Assembly: GCA_015654835.1 (NCBI GenBank)
Contig: JAATGG010000205.1
Span: forward strand, 40,965 to 104,964
DNA from: Terriglobales bacterium
Lineage (GTDB): Bacteria > Acidobacteriota > Terriglobia > Terriglobales > Acidobacteriaceae
DNA length: 64,000 bases
Direction: 5' to 3'
Under the pieces are notes generated by a model that saw nothing but the letters and a program-made list of their open reading frames with translations, searched no databases and had not been told where the DNA came from. This document shows, one piece after another, positions 1 through 8,283 of the stretch; position 1 is the stretch's first letter; the number at the start of each line of letters is the position of its first letter. Made by a program: the position numbers and the translations under genes.

Positions 1-388
1 TGAACGATCCGGTAGGATTCATGCCCTGATGCTTGGCAAAGAGCTGATCGATGCCCAAAGCCTTGCCGGCGCGGGGCAGCGCGTAGAGGGGCGTGTTGCC
101 TTCGCGCAGCGTCACGGCGTCGCCAAAGCTATCGAGAATGGGCAGCAGTTCGCGAAAGCGCCACACGCCGGAGTGATCGAGTTCTTCGGAGGAACAGCGC
201 CGCTCACGCCATAACCATTTGAGCGCGCCAGGATTGGGGCGGTCGTTGCCCTGCCGCTGGCCCCAGCCAGGGTAATCGACCTCGAACAGGTCGCCACAAA
301 CGGCGCAGCGGAAGTCGGGCTGCGCTTCGGGGCCGGAGATGCGGGCTCCGCAACCGAAACAACGTAGCTGGTGCAAATTATCGTTCAT
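1..388 (-). CDS. thrC: threonine synthase, N-terminal part (cut by window edge)
   Basis: Reading leftward from an ATG at 388, the protein opens with a four-cysteine zinc-ribbon segment (CFGCG, then CAVCG) and runs into the motif KHQGMNPTGSF. That motif is the start of the PLP-lysine region of threonine synthase, where the next residues are normally KD. The enzyme converts O-phosphohomoserine to threonine in the cytoplasm. Only about 129 residues lie in the window and the rest lies beyond position 1. It is transcribed divergently from modA, with about 60 bases between the two starts. The zinc-ribbon N-terminus is common in one bacterial subgroup of the family. Confidence is high for the family; the catalytic core is not visible here. 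Confidence 0.88.
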   Translation of the reverse strand, partial: MNDNLHQLRCFGCGARISGPEAQPDFRCAVCGDLFEVDYPGWGQRQGNDRPNPGALKWLWRERRCSSEELDHSGVWRFRELLPILDSFGDAVTLREGNTPLYALPRAGKALGIDQLFAKHQGMNPTGSF

Positions 389-449
389 ATCTGGTGTTAG
401 CCTACCAGCGTGAGCGGGGTTTTGCCTCACATTTGGAGACGGCTCGAAC

Positions 450-1226
450 ATGCTGAAGAAGATATTCCCTGCACTTCTCGCGGTGCTGTGCCTCATCCCG
501 GTATCGGCACAGACGACCTTGCGCATTGCCGCGGCTGCCGATCTGCAACCCGTGCTGCCGCCGATCCTCGAACAGTTCCAGAGGGCTACGGGGATTCATG
601 CCGAGGCCACGTACCAGGCGTCGGCCGCATTGACTGCGCAGATCCAGAACGGTGCGCCCTTCGACCTGTTTTTGTCGGCGGATTTGAGCTATCCCAAGCG
701 GCTGATCGATGCCGGGCTTGCGGATGCGGCGGGCACGGCGGATTCATCGACGCCGATCACCTATGCCAAAGGCACGCTGGTGCTGTGGACGCGCAAGGAT
801 GCGCATCTGCCAGCGCCTTCGCTCGACCTGCTGCGCAGCCCGCAACTCAAGCGGCTGGCGATTGCCAATCCCGATCGTGCCCCGTATGGGCGGGCGGCGG
901 TGGCGGCGCTCAACAGCCTCAAGCTTTACGACTCCCTGAAGCCACGTTTGGTGACGGCTGAGAATATCGGCCAGACGGCGCAGTTTGTGGACTCGGGCAA
1001 TGCGGACGCCGGTTTGATTTCGCTGACTTCGGCGCTGACGCCACGACTCTCGGCGAACGGCAATTATTTTGTGATTCCGCGCACTCTCTATCCGTCGATT
1101 GAACAGGGCGCGGTGATTGTCAGCAAGAGCACGCAGCGCGCCGCGGCGCACAAGCTGCTGGATTATTTGCTGTCGGGTCCGGTGCAGGCGCAACTGGCCA
1201 AGAGCGGGCTCACACCGGCGAAGTGA
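450..1226 (+). CDS. modA: molybdate ABC transporter, periplasmic substrate-binding protein
   Basis: The 258-residue protein begins with a classical signal peptide (two lysines, a hydrophobic stretch, then VSAQ near residue 20), so it is periplasmic. It has the ModA hallmarks AAADLQPVL near the mature N-terminus, a GAPFDLFLSAD segment, and GQTAQFVDSGNADAGLI near residues 173-190. Those regions form the oxyanion-binding cleft of molybdate/tungstate-binding proteins. Length is normal for ModA. No permease or ATPase gene lies next to it. A modB/modC pair occurs in the same window at 23773-25150 on the other strand and is the likely partner. I saw no Mo-box or molybdenum-cofactor riboswitch in the short upstream region. 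Confidence 0.93.
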   Translation: MLKKIFPALLAVLCLIPVSAQTTLRIAAAADLQPVLPPILEQFQRATGIHAEATYQASAALTAQIQNGAPFDLFLSADLSYPKRLIDAGLADAAGTADSSTPITYAKGTLVLWTRKDAHLPAPSLDLLRSPQLKRLAIANPDRAPYGRAAVAALNSLKLYDSLKPRLVTAENIGQTAQFVDSGNADAGLISLTSALTPRLSANGNYFVIPRTLYPSIEQGAVIVSKSTQRAAAHKLLDYLLSGPVQAQLAKSGLTPAK

Positions 1227-1262
1227 GATGGGAATGGAATAAAGATTCGTGCCTCATGCATG

Positions 1263-1290
1263 CAGGGCGCGTGCCGAAGCCCGCGCCCTG
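1263..1290. terminator. GC-rich hairpin between modA and hemQ
   Basis: A perfect 9-base stem (CAGGGCGCG at 1263-1271 with CGCGCCCTG at 1282-1290) lies between the convergent ends of modA and hemQ. No strong T-tract follows on either side, so the terminator call is tentative. A second small palindrome (AGTTCT-GA-AGAACT) follows at 1301-1314. Confidence 0.45.
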
Positions 1291-1332
1291 TACACACGAA
1301 AGTTCTGAAGAACTCAAAAACTTCGAATCGAT

Positions 1333-2205
1333 TTAAGAGATCAGTTTGCCGGCGAGCCAGGATTCGAGGCGATCGATGGGGAGGCGCACGCCGATGAAGA
1401 ATTGCCCGAAGAGCGCGTAGACGGCGCTCACCTGGTCGAAGCGCATTTCATAAATCAGCTTCTTGAAGGTGACGGGGTCTTCAGAGAACAGGTCCACGCC
1501 CCACTCCCAATCGTCGTAGCCGATGGAGCCGGAGATGATCTGGCGGACGACATCGCCATAACGGCGCCCGATCATGCCGTGCTCGTGCATCATGCGCTGG
1601 CGCTCGGCAAAGGGAGTCGTGTACCAGTTCACCTGCTCGTCGCGCTTGCGGTCCATGGGATAGAAGCAGAGGTATTTGGCATCGGGAATCGCGGGATAGA
1701 GGCGGGGCGTCATGGCGTCTGCCTGACGCTTGAGGGTAGCGGCAACCTCGGCGTTCCACTCGGGCGAATGCTGTTCGAGAGTGCCGGCGGCTTCGTAGGT
1801 CTTTCTGCTGGACTCATAGAGCCCGAGCTCGACGACCGACACATAGGAGTGGCGCAGTTCGAGAAAGTCGTAAAGCCCGGTCTGGGCGAGATCGAGTTCC
1901 ACCTGGTTGAGGGCTTCGACCGAATCGCGGAAGTGCATCAGGATCAAGTCGCCTTTATGGCCGAGTTGAGAAAAAAGCGCGGTCTGCGCGGAGGCATCGG
2001 ATTTCTCGCCATGCTCCAGGGCTTTCAATGCCTGCACAGCGTCGGCGGCAATCCGGTCGCGGTCCGCCCGGGGGGTTGCGCGCCACGCCTTCCAATCGAA
2101 GCGGAAGAACTGGTGCAGCAGGCTGGAGCCTTCAAGAGTAAGCGGAACGGGGGGGAAATCGGCCAACTGGCACCTCGTTTGGAATGGGTGTAGACAACCC
2201 TCCAT
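1333..2205 (-). CDS. hemQ: coproheme decarboxylase (chlorite dismutase family)
   Basis: The protein matches the HemQ branch of the chlorite dismutase family, which oxidatively decarboxylates Fe-coproporphyrin III to protoheme as the last step of the coproporphyrin-dependent heme pathway. Numbered from the ATG at 2205, Tyr182 (in FYPMDRKR) matches the catalytic tyrosine. His209 (in MMHEHG) matches the proximal heme ligand. Gln222 sits 13 residues further, where HemQ has its distal glutamine and true chlorite dismutases have arginine. The C-terminal IGYDDWEWGVDLF and YEMRFD blocks are also typical. The ATG has no ribosome-binding site. A TTG at 2166 preceded by GAGGTG gives a neater start and would remove 13 residues. 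hemA, hemC and hemD lie 24 kb away. Confidence 0.9.
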   Translation of the reverse strand: MEGCLHPFQTRCQLADFPPVPLTLEGSSLLHQFFRFDWKAWRATPRADRDRIAADAVQALKALEHGEKSDASAQTALFSQLGHKGDLILMHFRDSVEALNQVELDLAQTGLYDFLELRHSYVSVVELGLYESSRKTYEAAGTLEQHSPEWNAEVAATLKRQADAMTPRLYPAIPDAKYLCFYPMDRKRDEQVNWYTTPFAERQRMMHEHGMIGRRYGDVVRQIISGSIGYDDWEWGVDLFSEDPVTFKKLIYEMRFDQVSAVYALFGQFFIGVRLPIDRLESWLAGKLIS

Positions 2206-2423
2206 GCTAACAAACGAAACTCACGGAAGCGTTTTTGGACGGCATGAAGGGGTTCGAATCGCATGGTTCGAGCGGTATCTCAACAAACTGCAGGGGCGTC
2301 GCACGGGGTGGGCGGCGAGGATTCTGTGCTGGCATTTGAGCGCGAAAATTCCGGAAGTTGCCGATGGCGGGGACGGAGGTCCCGGGAAAGGGACCGCTGC
2401 GGCCCTATATACTAAATTCGCTA

Positions 2424-3065
2424 ATGAGCGAGAAAATTCTAAACTTCCTCGTACAGTTCATAACGCATGTGATCGACCTTGGCGGCTATGGCGGCGTTGC
2501 CGCGTTGATGGGCATCGAGTCGGCATGCATTCCCCTGCCGTCGGAAATCATCATGCCCTTCGCCGGCTACCTGGTTTACCTCGGGCATTTGAACCTGTTC
2601 TGGACAGCAACGGCCGGAGCAGTGGGCTGCAATGCGGGGTCGCTGATTGCCTATTGGATCGGCGCCAAAGGCGGCCGGCCCCTGGTCGAGCGCTATGGTA
2701 AATGGGTGTTGATGAGCCATCACGATCTGGATCGGATGACTCGTTTTTTCGACAAGCACGGATCGATCACGGTGCTGCTGGCGCGGCTTTTGCCGGTGGT
2801 GCGTACCTTTATCGCGTTTCCTGCGGGAATTGCCAGGATGCCGCAGCTTCGATTTCACATTTATACATTTGTGGGCTCGTGGCCGTGGTGCCTTGCCTTG
2901 GCATACGCAGGCAAGAAACTGGGGGAAAGCTGGGACGATCCGCATTCGCCCTTTCATGAACTTTTTCACCGTTTTCACAACGGTGTTTTGGTGCTGCTGG
3001 TGGTGGGAGTGGTCTGGTTTGTATGGTCACACCTGCAACACGCAAAACAAACGGATGCCGTATAG
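2424..3065 (+). CDS. DedA/VTT-domain inner-membrane protein
   Basis: This is a roughly 213-residue polytopic membrane protein with the DedA signature: IESACIPLPSEIIMPFAG near the N-terminus and an FDKHGS...RLLPVVRTF...AGIARM block in the middle. DedA/VTT proteins act in membrane homeostasis, and several members flip undecaprenyl phosphate or phosphatidylethanolamine. The exact substrate here cannot be read. I chose the ATG at 2424 because the family normally starts just before the first hydrophobic segment. Codons upstream to 2358 are open but do not look like the family. No clear Shine-Dalgarno is seen; a T/A-rich TATATACTAAAT just upstream may belong to the promoter. The gene stands alone, with about 110 bases to the next gene. 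Confidence 0.85.
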   Translation: MSEKILNFLVQFITHVIDLGGYGGVAALMGIESACIPLPSEIIMPFAGYLVYLGHLNLFWTATAGAVGCNAGSLIAYWIGAKGGRPLVERYGKWVLMSHHDLDRMTRFFDKHGSITVLLARLLPVVRTFIAFPAGIARMPQLRFHIYTFVGSWPWCLALAYAGKKLGESWDDPHSPFHELFHRFHNGVLVLLVVGVVWFVWSHLQHAKQTDAV

Positions 3066-3177
3066 AGCCTGCGCAAGATGCCATGGCTCGCCGCGAGGCG
3101 TACACTGTTGCGGCTCGCGGGATATGATTTTGAACTGATTGAAACCCGCAGGAATCAAAGGAAGGTTAGGAGAAACG

Positions 3178-4524
3178 ATGGCAACTGAACAGCAAGGCGG
3201 CCAAAAGACCGCCGGTGCGTCCACGATTGCGCCCGCGAAGGGCAAACTGGGAGTGATGGTGGTCGGCATGGGTGCCGTAGCTACCACATTTATCGCCGGC
3301 GTAGACGCGGTTCGCCGCGGACTGGCCAAGCCGATTGGCTCGCTGACACAGATGGGCACGATCCGCCTGGGCAAGCGCACCGACAATAAATCGCCACTGG
3401 TGAAGGATTTTGTGCCGCTGGCCGACCTGAACGACATCGTCTTCACGGGATGGGACATTTTCGAAGACAACGTCTACGAGGCAGCCGCTCATGCCAAGGT
3501 TTTGGAGAAGGAGACGCTTGAACAGCTCAAGCCTTATCTGGAAACCATCAAGCCCCTGCCCGCGGTGTTCGATCAGTATTATGTGAAGCGCCTGAACGGC
3601 ACGCATGTGAAGAAGGGCAAGAACAAGCGCGACCTAGCCGATCAGGTCATCGCCGACATTCGCAACTTCAAGAAGACCGTGGACCGCGTGGTCGTGATCT
3701 GGTGCGGCTCGACTGAAATCTTCATGGAGCCGACCGCAGTTCACCAGACTATCGAAGCCTTTGAAAAGGGCCTTGAGACCAGTGACATCGGTATTGCGCC
3801 GTCGCAGATTTATGCTTATGCGGCGCTGTCGGAAGGCGTGCCATTCGCTAACGGCGCACCGAATCTGACTGTCGATATTCCTGCACTGATCGAACTGTCG
3901 AAGAAGAATGCCGCTCCGATTTGCGGCAAGGACTTCAAGACCGGCCAGACCTTTATGAAGACGGTGCTCGCGCCGGCCTTCAAGGCGCGCCTGCTGGGCG
4001 TCTCGGGCTGGTACTCGACCAACATTCTCGGCAACCGCGATGGCGAAGTGCTGGACGATCCGGAATCGTTCAAGACCAAGGAAGAGTCGAAGCTGGGTGT
4101 GCTCGATTACATTCTGCAGCCCGACCTCTACCCCGATCTCTACAAGGACATTTACCACAAGGTCCGCATCAACTATTACCCACCTCGCGGCGACAACAAA
4201 GAGGGCTGGGACAACATCGACATTTTCGGCTGGCTGGGCTACCCGATGCAGATCAAGGTAGATTTTCTCTGCCGCGATTCGATTCTGGCTGCTCCGATTG
4301 CGCTCGATCTGGTGCTGTTCCTCGATCTGGCCAAGCGCACTCCTTCGCTGAAGTCGATCGGCATTCAAGAGTGGCTAAGCTTCTATTTGAAGTCGCCGCA
4401 GACCGCTGCCGGGCTCTATCCCGAGCACGATCTGTTCATCCAGTCGATGAAGCTGAAGAACACCCTGCGCCACATCATGGGTGAGGGCCTCATCACGCAC
4501 CTCGGCCTTGAATACTACGACTGA
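3178..4524 (+). CDS. ino1: myo-inositol-1-phosphate synthase
   Basis: The 448-residue enzyme isomerises glucose 6-phosphate to inositol 1-phosphate using NAD+. Visible signatures are the Rossmann segment VVGMGAVATTFIAGV, the WCGSTEIFMEP strip, the SWYSTNILGNRDG strip that contributes to the NAD/active site, and KVDFLCRDSILAAPIALDL. The start at 3178 is favoured by AGGAGA six bases upstream. Bacterial members feed inositol phospholipids or inositol-based osmolytes, and in this window nothing else points to one use. A strong bidirectional terminator follows at 4550-4585. The gene is monocistronic. Confidence 0.93.
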   Translation: MATEQQGGQKTAGASTIAPAKGKLGVMVVGMGAVATTFIAGVDAVRRGLAKPIGSLTQMGTIRLGKRTDNKSPLVKDFVPLADLNDIVFTGWDIFEDNVYEAAAHAKVLEKETLEQLKPYLETIKPLPAVFDQYYVKRLNGTHVKKGKNKRDLADQVIADIRNFKKTVDRVVVIWCGSTEIFMEPTAVHQTIEAFEKGLETSDIGIAPSQIYAYAALSEGVPFANGAPNLTVDIPALIELSKKNAAPICGKDFKTGQTFMKTVLAPAFKARLLGVSGWYSTNILGNRDGEVLDDPESFKTKEESKLGVLDYILQPDLYPDLYKDIYHKVRINYYPPRGDNKEGWDNIDIFGWLGYPMQIKVDFLCRDSILAAPIALDLVLFLDLAKRTPSLKSIGIQEWLSFYLKSPQTAAGLYPEHDLFIQSMKLKNTLRHIMGEGLITHLGLEYYD

Positions 4525-4549
4525 TAGGGCAACGCAGCTATAACCGACC

Positions 4550-4585
4550 GCAAAAAGCCTCACCCGAAAGGGCGAGGCTTTTTGC
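4550..4585. terminator. bidirectional intrinsic terminator
   Basis: GCAAAAAGCCTC (4550-4561) pairs perfectly with GAGGCTTTTTGC (4574-4585) around an ACCCGAAAGGGC loop. The stem carries A-tract and T-tract on opposite sides, so it can stop both ino1 and the convergent chemotaxis receptor gene. Confidence 0.85.
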
Positions 4586-4612
4586 ATGGCGCTCGATGTG
4601 CCGCGGATGGGG

Positions 4613-5929
4613 TCAAAGCCGGAACTGCCGGACTACCTCGCTGAGCAAGCGGGCGGAGGAACGAATGCTCTCGCCTGTCTTGGCCACTTCTTCAGAGGCG
4701 GTCAGCGACACGGCGGCCAATTCGGCCACTTGCGCGGCATTGTCGGCAATCTCTTTGCTGGTGGTGGATTGTTCGCCAGCGGCCGTGGCGGTGCCTTCGG
4801 CGAGGGACTCGGTCTGACTGGCGCGCTGGATAATCTCAGTGAGCATCTGGTGAGCTTCTTCGGTGCGCAGGCGGCCGTCTTCGATGCTGCTGCGGCTGGA
4901 TTCAATGGCAGCGGTGGTGCTGGCTGTCTCCTGCTGAATTCCAGCCACCATGCCGGCGATTTCTTCTGTCGCGGAGCGGGTGTGCTCGGCGAGGCGGCGC
5001 ACTTCTCCGGCGACGACGGCGAAGCCGCGTCCCTGCTCCCCGGCGCGCGCCGCCTCGATGGCGGCATTCAGGGCCAGCAGGTTGGTGTTCTCAGAGATTT
5101 CGCGGATGGTGGTGACAACCTTGCTGATCTCATGCGAGCGACCGTCGAGGCGGCCCATCAATGCGCGGATTTCAGAAGAGGACGAGGCGATTTCTCCCAT
5201 CGTATGCGCGGCGGTGGCCATGACGGTGCTGCCTGTTTCGGCGGTGTGCGACGATTCGCGGCTGGCCTCGGCGGCCTGCACGGAGTTGTGGGCGATCTCG
5301 CTTCCCTTCTGCGCCAGCAATTGGGTGGAACTCAGCACCTGCTGGGCCAGTTCCGCCTGGCGATGACAGTTCCCCGAACTGCACAGGGTCTGATCGGATA
5401 GCTCACCGGCCACATTTTCAAGCGCCTGGGCGGACTCTTTGAGGCCCACCAGGACATCGTGCAGATGGCGGATGGTACGGTTCAGCGCGGCGCTCATCTG
5501 GCCCACTTCATCGGTCGATTCAACCTTGGAGGTGACCGTGAGGTCGTGCTGAGACAGATGCTCAAGGACCTCACAGGCTTCGAGAATCGGCCGGCTGACG
5601 ATCTGAGTGAGCCGCCATGCCATCACGATGTCGAGCAAGACGATGAGACTCAACATGCCGACGATGACGGATTGAACCTGTACCGCAATGCGGTCGGCGG
5701 ATCGCTTGAGTTCAATCGCCTCGGAGGCAATCTGTATGTCCCGCGCCGACCCGGTGACCTGCACCGCAGCGGCATGTTGATCGATCACGTTTCTGATCTG
5801 ATGGAGCCCAGCCAGACAAACAACGCCCAAGATGACCGTAAAAAGACACAACCATCCAAAGGAAATATGTAGTTTGGTCTTTAAGTTCAGATTGCCAAAC
5901 CAGGTGAGACATGCATTCCAGATACCCAT
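4613..5929 (-). CDS. methyl-accepting chemotaxis protein
   Basis: From the ATG at 5929 (preceded by GGGAG) this is a 438-residue receptor. It has two membrane segments around residues 20-40 and 85-107, enclosing only a short periplasmic stretch, so the sensor domain is minimal. A HAMP-like linker follows ([19 protein letters not shown]), then the coiled-coil signalling domain with the hairpin-tip motif [21 protein letters not shown] and [16 protein letters not shown], which bind CheA and CheW. The short input region suggests sensing of membrane state or the use of an accessory protein; that is inference. No other chemotaxis gene is nearby. An in-frame ATG at 5974 is a longer alternative. Confidence 0.9.
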   Translation of the reverse strand: MGIWNACLTWFGNLNLKTKLHISFGWLCLFTVILGVVCLAGLHQIRNVIDQHAAAVQVTGSARDIQIASEAIELKRSADRIAVQVQSVIVGMLSLIVLLDIVMAWRLTQIVSRPILEACEVLEHLSQHDLTVTSKVESTDEVGQMSAALNRTIRHLHDVLVGLKESAQALENVAGELSDQTLCSSGNCHRQAELAQQVLSSTQLLAQKGSEIAHNSVQAAEASRESSHTAETGSTVMATAAHTMGEIASSSSEIRALMGRLDGRSHEISKVVTTIREISENTNLLALNAAIEAARAGEQGRGFAVVAGEVRRLAEHTRSATEEIAGMVAGIQQETASTTAAIESSRSSIEDGRLRTEEAHQMLTEIIQRASQTESLAEGTATAAGEQSTTSKEIADNAAQVAELAAVSLTASEEVAKTGESIRSSARLLSEVVRQFRL

Positions 5930-6048
5930 TGTCTCCCGATACTCCAAGAGGGAAGAAGATGAGAGCGCCCTCATGAGGTTTATCGACAGGAATCAAAAAT
6001 GCGTTAAGGTTTCTGGATTAACAAGCTATTAACTTATCTTCCGACGAC

Positions 6049-8199
6049 TTAGGAGGTTTTGGGAGCTTCATCGCTCAATAGCTTCAACGATCTGCCACCG
6101 AGGATAACTTTTTCACCCACTGGAGTTTTCACGAAGGGATCTGCGATGTTTTCGGTGTCGACGACCTGGCACCAGCTTCTTCCGCTGGGAGACAGAGGCA
6201 GGCTGAATTCGACTCCTTCATGGGCCGCGTTGACGAGGATAAGGAAACTGTCATCGATAATCCACTGGCCGTCGTCGTCGGTTACCTGCAGGGTTTGGCC
6301 GTTCAGCAGCAGGGCGATGGCGCGGCTCCACTCGGCGTTCCATGCTTCGTCTGACACTTCGTTTCCATCGGGATTGAACCACGCAATATCTTTTACGACG
6401 CGGACAACGGTGCCGTCGCCCTTTTTGCGAATTTCGCGGTCCTGGAAAAACTTGCGCCGATGGAGATTCGGATGAGCAAGCCGGAGATGAATGATCTGGC
6501 GGGTAAAGTCACGAAGACGTCCCCGCGATTCATCCAGATTCCAGTCGAACCAAGTCAGGTCATTGTCCTGGCAATAGCAGTTATTGTTACCGTGCTGCGA
6601 GCGGGAGAACTCATCGCCTCCGGCAAGCATAGGCACGCCTTGAGAAAACAGCAGGGTGGCGAGGAAGTTACGCATCTGGCGCTCGCGCAGGGTGCGAATC
6701 GCGGGATCGTCGGTGGGGCCTTCCTCACCCATGTTCCACGAATCGTTATTGTCGGAGCCATCCTTGTTATCGTCCAGATTGGCTTCGTTGTGTTTCTCGT
6801 TGTAACTCACGAGATCGCAAAGGGTGAAGCCGTCGTGGGCGGTGATGAAATTGATGCTGGCGTAGGGCTTTCGGCCATCGAACTGGTAGAGGTCGCTCGA
6901 CCCGGTAAGCCGGTAAGCGAAGTCGGAAAGCTGTCCGCCGTCGCCCTTCCAGAAGCGGCGCACGGTGTCGCGATATTTGCCGTTCCACTCCGCCCATAAC
7001 ACGGGGAACTGGCCCACCTGATAGCCGCCGTCGCCTACGTCCCAGGGCTCGGCGATCAACTTGATATCGGCCAGAGTGGGGTCTTGATGAATGGTGTCGA
7101 AGAAGGAGGACAGCCGGCTCACGTCGTGAAGCTCGCGGGCGAGGGTGGCGGCGAGATCGAAGCGGAAGCCATCGACGTGCATCTCGGTCACCCAATAGCG
7201 GAGCGAGTCCATGATCATCTTGAGGACGGGGGGATTGCGGACGTTGAGGGTGTTGCCGGTGCCGGTATAGTCCATGTAGTAACGCGGATCATCCTGCACA
7301 AGGCGGTAGTAGGTGGTGTTGCAAACGCCCTTCCAACTGAGCACGGGGCCCAGGTGGTTGCCTTCGCAGGTGTGGTTATACACCACGTCGAGAATGACCT
7401 CGATGCCGGCGGCGTGGAGAGCTTTGACCATCTCTTTGAATTCGCGGACCTGGCCGCCCTGGTCGCCGGACGAGCTATAGCGGGACATGGGTGAGAAATA
7501 GCCGAGCGTGTTATAGCCCCAATAATCGCTAAGTCCCTTCTCGACCAGATGTCCTTCATCGATGAAGTGATGAATCGGCAGAAGCTCGACCGCCGTGATG
7601 CCCAGTTCCTTGAGATAGCCGATGCTCGCCTCGTGGGCAAGGCCGGCATAGGTGCCCCGGAGTTTTTCAGGAACCATGGGATTGCGGACGCTGAAGCCTT
7701 TGACGTGGACCTCGTAGATGACGGAATCGGACAGAGGCGTCTCGGGCTTGCAATCGTCGCCCCAATCGAAATTGCTCTCGATGACGACGCATTTCGGCAC
7801 GCCGGCGGCGCTGTCCTGGATGTCCATCTTGAGATCGTCGCCGGAAGCGAGATCGTAGGGGAAGATGGGCTGCTTCCAACCGACATGGCCGGAGATGGCC
7901 CTGGCATAGGGATCGACGAGCAGCTTGTTGTAGTTGAAGCGGTGTCCGTTTTGCGGGTCCCAGGGGCCGTCGATGCGATAGCCATAAAGCTGTCCGGGTT
8001 TGATGCCGCGAATGAGGCCATGCCATACAAACGCGGTGCGCTCGCGGAGGGTGATGCACTCGCTCTGTCTGCCATCGGAATCGAAGAGGCAGACATCGAC
8101 GCGCGCGGCGCCTTCAGAGAAGATTGCGAAATTCGTACCGTTGTTGTACGCGGTGGCACCCAGGGGGTAAGGCTGGCCCGGTAAAAGCGTTCGGCTCAT
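6049..8199 (-). CDS. glgX: glycogen debranching enzyme, isoamylase type
   Basis: The 716-residue protein is a GH13 enzyme with an N-terminal carbohydrate-binding beta domain (GQPYPLGATAYNNGTNFAIFSEGA) and the barrel motifs VVYNHTCEG, VDGFRFDLA (nucleophile Asp), KLIAEPWD (acid/base Glu) and FITAHDGF. It hydrolyses alpha-1,6 branch points of glycogen or phosphorylase-limit dextrins in the cytoplasm. The GDEFSRSQHGNNNCYCQDND strip is typical of GlgX/TreX. The ATG at 8199 follows GAAGG, and an in-frame extension to 8271 does not resemble the family. No glycogen synthase or phosphorylase is nearby. Downstream lies the chemotaxis receptor gene on the same strand, but spaced by about 120 bases. Confidence 0.93.
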   Translation of the reverse strand: MSRTLLPGQPYPLGATAYNNGTNFAIFSEGAARVDVCLFDSDGRQSECITLRERTAFVWHGLIRGIKPGQLYGYRIDGPWDPQNGHRFNYNKLLVDPYARAISGHVGWKQPIFPYDLASGDDLKMDIQDSAAGVPKCVVIESNFDWGDDCKPETPLSDSVIYEVHVKGFSVRNPMVPEKLRGTYAGLAHEASIGYLKELGITAVELLPIHHFIDEGHLVEKGLSDYWGYNTLGYFSPMSRYSSSGDQGGQVREFKEMVKALHAAGIEVILDVVYNHTCEGNHLGPVLSWKGVCNTTYYRLVQDDPRYYMDYTGTGNTLNVRNPPVLKMIMDSLRYWVTEMHVDGFRFDLAATLARELHDVSRLSSFFDTIHQDPTLADIKLIAEPWDVGDGGYQVGQFPVLWAEWNGKYRDTVRRFWKGDGGQLSDFAYRLTGSSDLYQFDGRKPYASINFITAHDGFTLCDLVSYNEKHNEANLDDNKDGSDNNDSWNMGEEGPTDDPAIRTLRERQMRNFLATLLFSQGVPMLAGGDEFSRSQHGNNNCYCQDNDLTWFDWNLDESRGRLRDFTRQIIHLRLAHPNLHRRKFFQDREIRKKGDGTVVRVVKDIAWFNPDGNEVSDEAWNAEWSRAIALLLNGQTLQVTDDDGQWIIDDSFLILVNAAHEGVEFSLPLSPSGRSWCQVVDTENIADPFVKTPVGEKVILGGRSLKLLSDEAPKTS

Positions 8200-8283
8200 A
8201 TCGCCTTCGATGCAGAAGCTGCGGGAGCCTGTTGTATTCGAGCTACTCTCACTTGCTGCCGGAGATGCCACGAAACTGCAATG

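Noticed and set aside
389..449. Molybdenum-cofactor riboswitch or ModE box before modA
   Set aside because: The gap to the divergent thrC is only about 60 bases and shows neither pattern.
1333..2205. Chlorite dismutase activity for the HemQ-like protein
   Set aside because: The distal residue 13 positions after the proximal histidine is glutamine, not the arginine of functional chlorite dismutases, and the catalytic tyrosine of coproheme decarboxylases is kept.
4613..5929. c-type heme motif in the chemotaxis receptor
   Set aside because: CSSGNCH has four residues between the cysteines and lies in the cytoplasmic part after the HAMP linker, where heme c cannot be attached.
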